A DNA stretch of 46,623 bases from positions 1-46,623 of the IMG/VR virus record IMGVR_UViG_3300020034_000028; one strand, written 5' to 3'. The DNA comes from a virus. A model generated the notes under the pieces. It made no database searches and was not told the origin of the DNA. It worked only from the letters and a program-made list of their open reading frames with translations. A program made the position numbers and the translations under genes. Below are positions 45,922-46,623 of this stretch, in pieces. The first letter of the stretch is position 1. Each line of letters opens with the position of its first letter.

Positions 45922-46623
45922 CCGAACCCCCAACCAGCGCCAACTCCTCACCGCGATCCAAAACCGTCTTTGTCGATGAGTTATAAGTTTCGAATGGTGT
46001 GTATTTCCAGAATCTCCCGTTGACCCAGCGTTGCACCGCGCGAAGCTTGCTTTCCGTCCAGTCGAAGCGCACGTGAGGCTTCTTTATCAGAGCGTTTAAT
46101 TTCATGAACGGTTGAGCGTATGGCTCCCCACCCCAATCTATGACCTCTTGAATTCTCTCCATGCACGCTTGGAATGGCTCATTCCCAATCATGGTGTAGA
46201 CCTGGATTTTACGTGCCGGGACCTGATAAAGTTTCAACATGGTGAATACCCGTTCAACGTGCTCGCGATCGGCGGCGTCATCATGTGCGAAGCGCCATGG
46301 CCCTCGATTGATGGGCCGCCATCTCTCAAAAACTTCAGCGTCAAACGTTCTTGGTTCAAATCCTGAGTTCGCATCCAGAAGAGGAACATCGAACCCCCGA
46401 TAGCGATCAATGATGTATTGTTGATAATCAGCGGGAAGTCCGGACAGATTATTGTCACAAAGAACCGGTCTCGGTGTAAAATCTGGCAGCATCGTGAAAT
46501 TTAACCCCTCCATTTTCGGCACGATGCAATGCCAACACCCGACCGGACAGCCACGACTTGCGAAAACCGCTTGCGGATTGTGGTGTGTGACGGCATCCGG
46601 GATATCGCCACAATCCGCAAGCG
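45908..46623 (-). CDS. Radical SAM protein (5' truncated by window edge)
   Basis: The frame is open to the right edge. Near the edge it reads VFASRGCPVGCWHC, giving the CxxxCxxC cluster that binds the 4Fe-4S of radical SAM enzymes. It continues with IVPKMEGLNF, VLCDNNLSGLP, and a long helical C-terminal region (VERVFTMLKLYQVPARKIQVYTMIGNEPFQACMERIQEVIDWGGEPYAQPFMKLN). At least 238 residues are present; the N-terminus is missing. It overlaps the excisionase gene by 14 bases. These enzymes make 5'-deoxyadenosyl radicals to modify nucleic acids, proteins or small molecules; the substrate is unknown. The apparent GTG start at 46522 would remove the Cys cluster and is not real. Confidence 0.8.
   Translation of the reverse strand, partial: LADCGDIPDAVTHHNPQAVFASRGCPVGCWHCIVPKMEGLNFTMLPDFTPRPVLCDNNLSGLPADYQQYIIDRYRGFDVPLLDANSGFEPRTFDAEVFERWRPINRGPWRFAHDDAADREHVERVFTMLKLYQVPARKIQVYTMIGNEPFQACMERIQEVIDWGGEPYAQPFMKLNALIKKPHVRFDWTESKLRAVQRWVNGRFWKYTPFETYNSSTKTVLDRGEELALVGGSDALA
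46568..46623. repeat. 16-bp perfect inverted repeat at the right edge, within the radical SAM gene
   Basis: CGCTTGCGGATTGTGG (46568-46583) is repeated in reverse complement at 46608-46623, with 24 bases between. Both arms lie inside coding sequence. The repeat reaches the last base of the window, so it may be longer. Meaning unknown. Confidence 0.7.

Noticed and set aside
46520-46522. GTG at 46522 as the start of the right-edge gene
   Set aside because: The frame stays open to the edge and encodes the radical SAM Cys cluster upstream of this GTG.
1-46623. CRISPR array, insertion sequence or rRNA
   Set aside because: No regularly spaced direct repeats, no transposase-like protein, and no rRNA-like sequence seen on either strand.

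Overview
The window is almost entirely one temperate siphophage or prophage genome with an HK97-type head module. GC content is high, and nearly every rightward gene starts in an ATGA, GTGA or TAATG overlap with its neighbour. The families seen (HK97 portal, protease and capsid, a DUF3309-like membrane peptide, a DUF6456-like protein, Tat-type and lipoprotein signals) fit a phage of a GC-rich alphaproteobacterium. That host is an inference; no host gene is visible. Both ends cut through genes: a primase/helicase on the left and a radical SAM gene on the right.

Layout. 1-5.8 kb: rightward replication and early genes, namely the end of a Prim-Pol/helicase protein, a run of small proteins, and a dCMP deaminase whose 3' end appears to have been rewritten by an HNH homing-endonuclease cassette. 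5.8-6.6 kb: a leftward three-gene regulatory operon with its own promoter and palindromic operator. 6.6-9.0 kb: rightward small genes, a palindrome-bearing gap and an HNH nuclease next to the terminase. 9.0-22.9 kb: terminase small and large subunits, portal, prohead protease, major capsid protein, a 4-kb cluster of virion accessory proteins (one with eleven 18-residue repeats), connectors, tail terminator and tail tube. 23.0-29.8 kb: tail assembly chaperones with a probable -1 frameshift, an antisense secreted-protein gene, and an 1845-residue tape measure with a lytic transglycosylase domain. 29.8-32.3 kb: an inserted module of two divergent ribbon-helix-helix repressors, a lipoprotein, a Tat-exported protein and an AntA-type antirepressor, closely resembling the immI (mnt/arc/ant) region of P22 in content and in position. 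32.4-39.0 kb: distal tail proteins and fibres, including an SGNH-esterase fibre and an S74 self-cleaving fibre. 39.1-41.3 kb: small membrane proteins and lipoproteins where lysis genes would be expected, but no recognisable endolysin.

41.3-46.6 kb: after two late terminators comes a noncoding region with a tRNA-like cloverleaf of unusual shape. A leftward five-gene operon follows, driven by a near-consensus promoter with an operator between -35 and -10. Further right is a leftward integration block: a PD-(D/E)XK-like nuclease, tyrosine integrase, excisionase-like protein, and a radical SAM enzyme running off the edge.

The genes support a lysogenic cycle: integration (integrase and excisionase), immunity (several small DNA-binding proteins with palindromic operators, plus an antirepressor module inside the tail operon), replication, packaging (probably cos-type, given HNH plus HK97-type terminase), and a long-tailed virion with carbohydrate-modifying fibres. 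The strongest unusual points are the recoding homing-endonuclease cassette, the immI-like module, the tRNA-like RNA, and the integrase-linked radical SAM gene.
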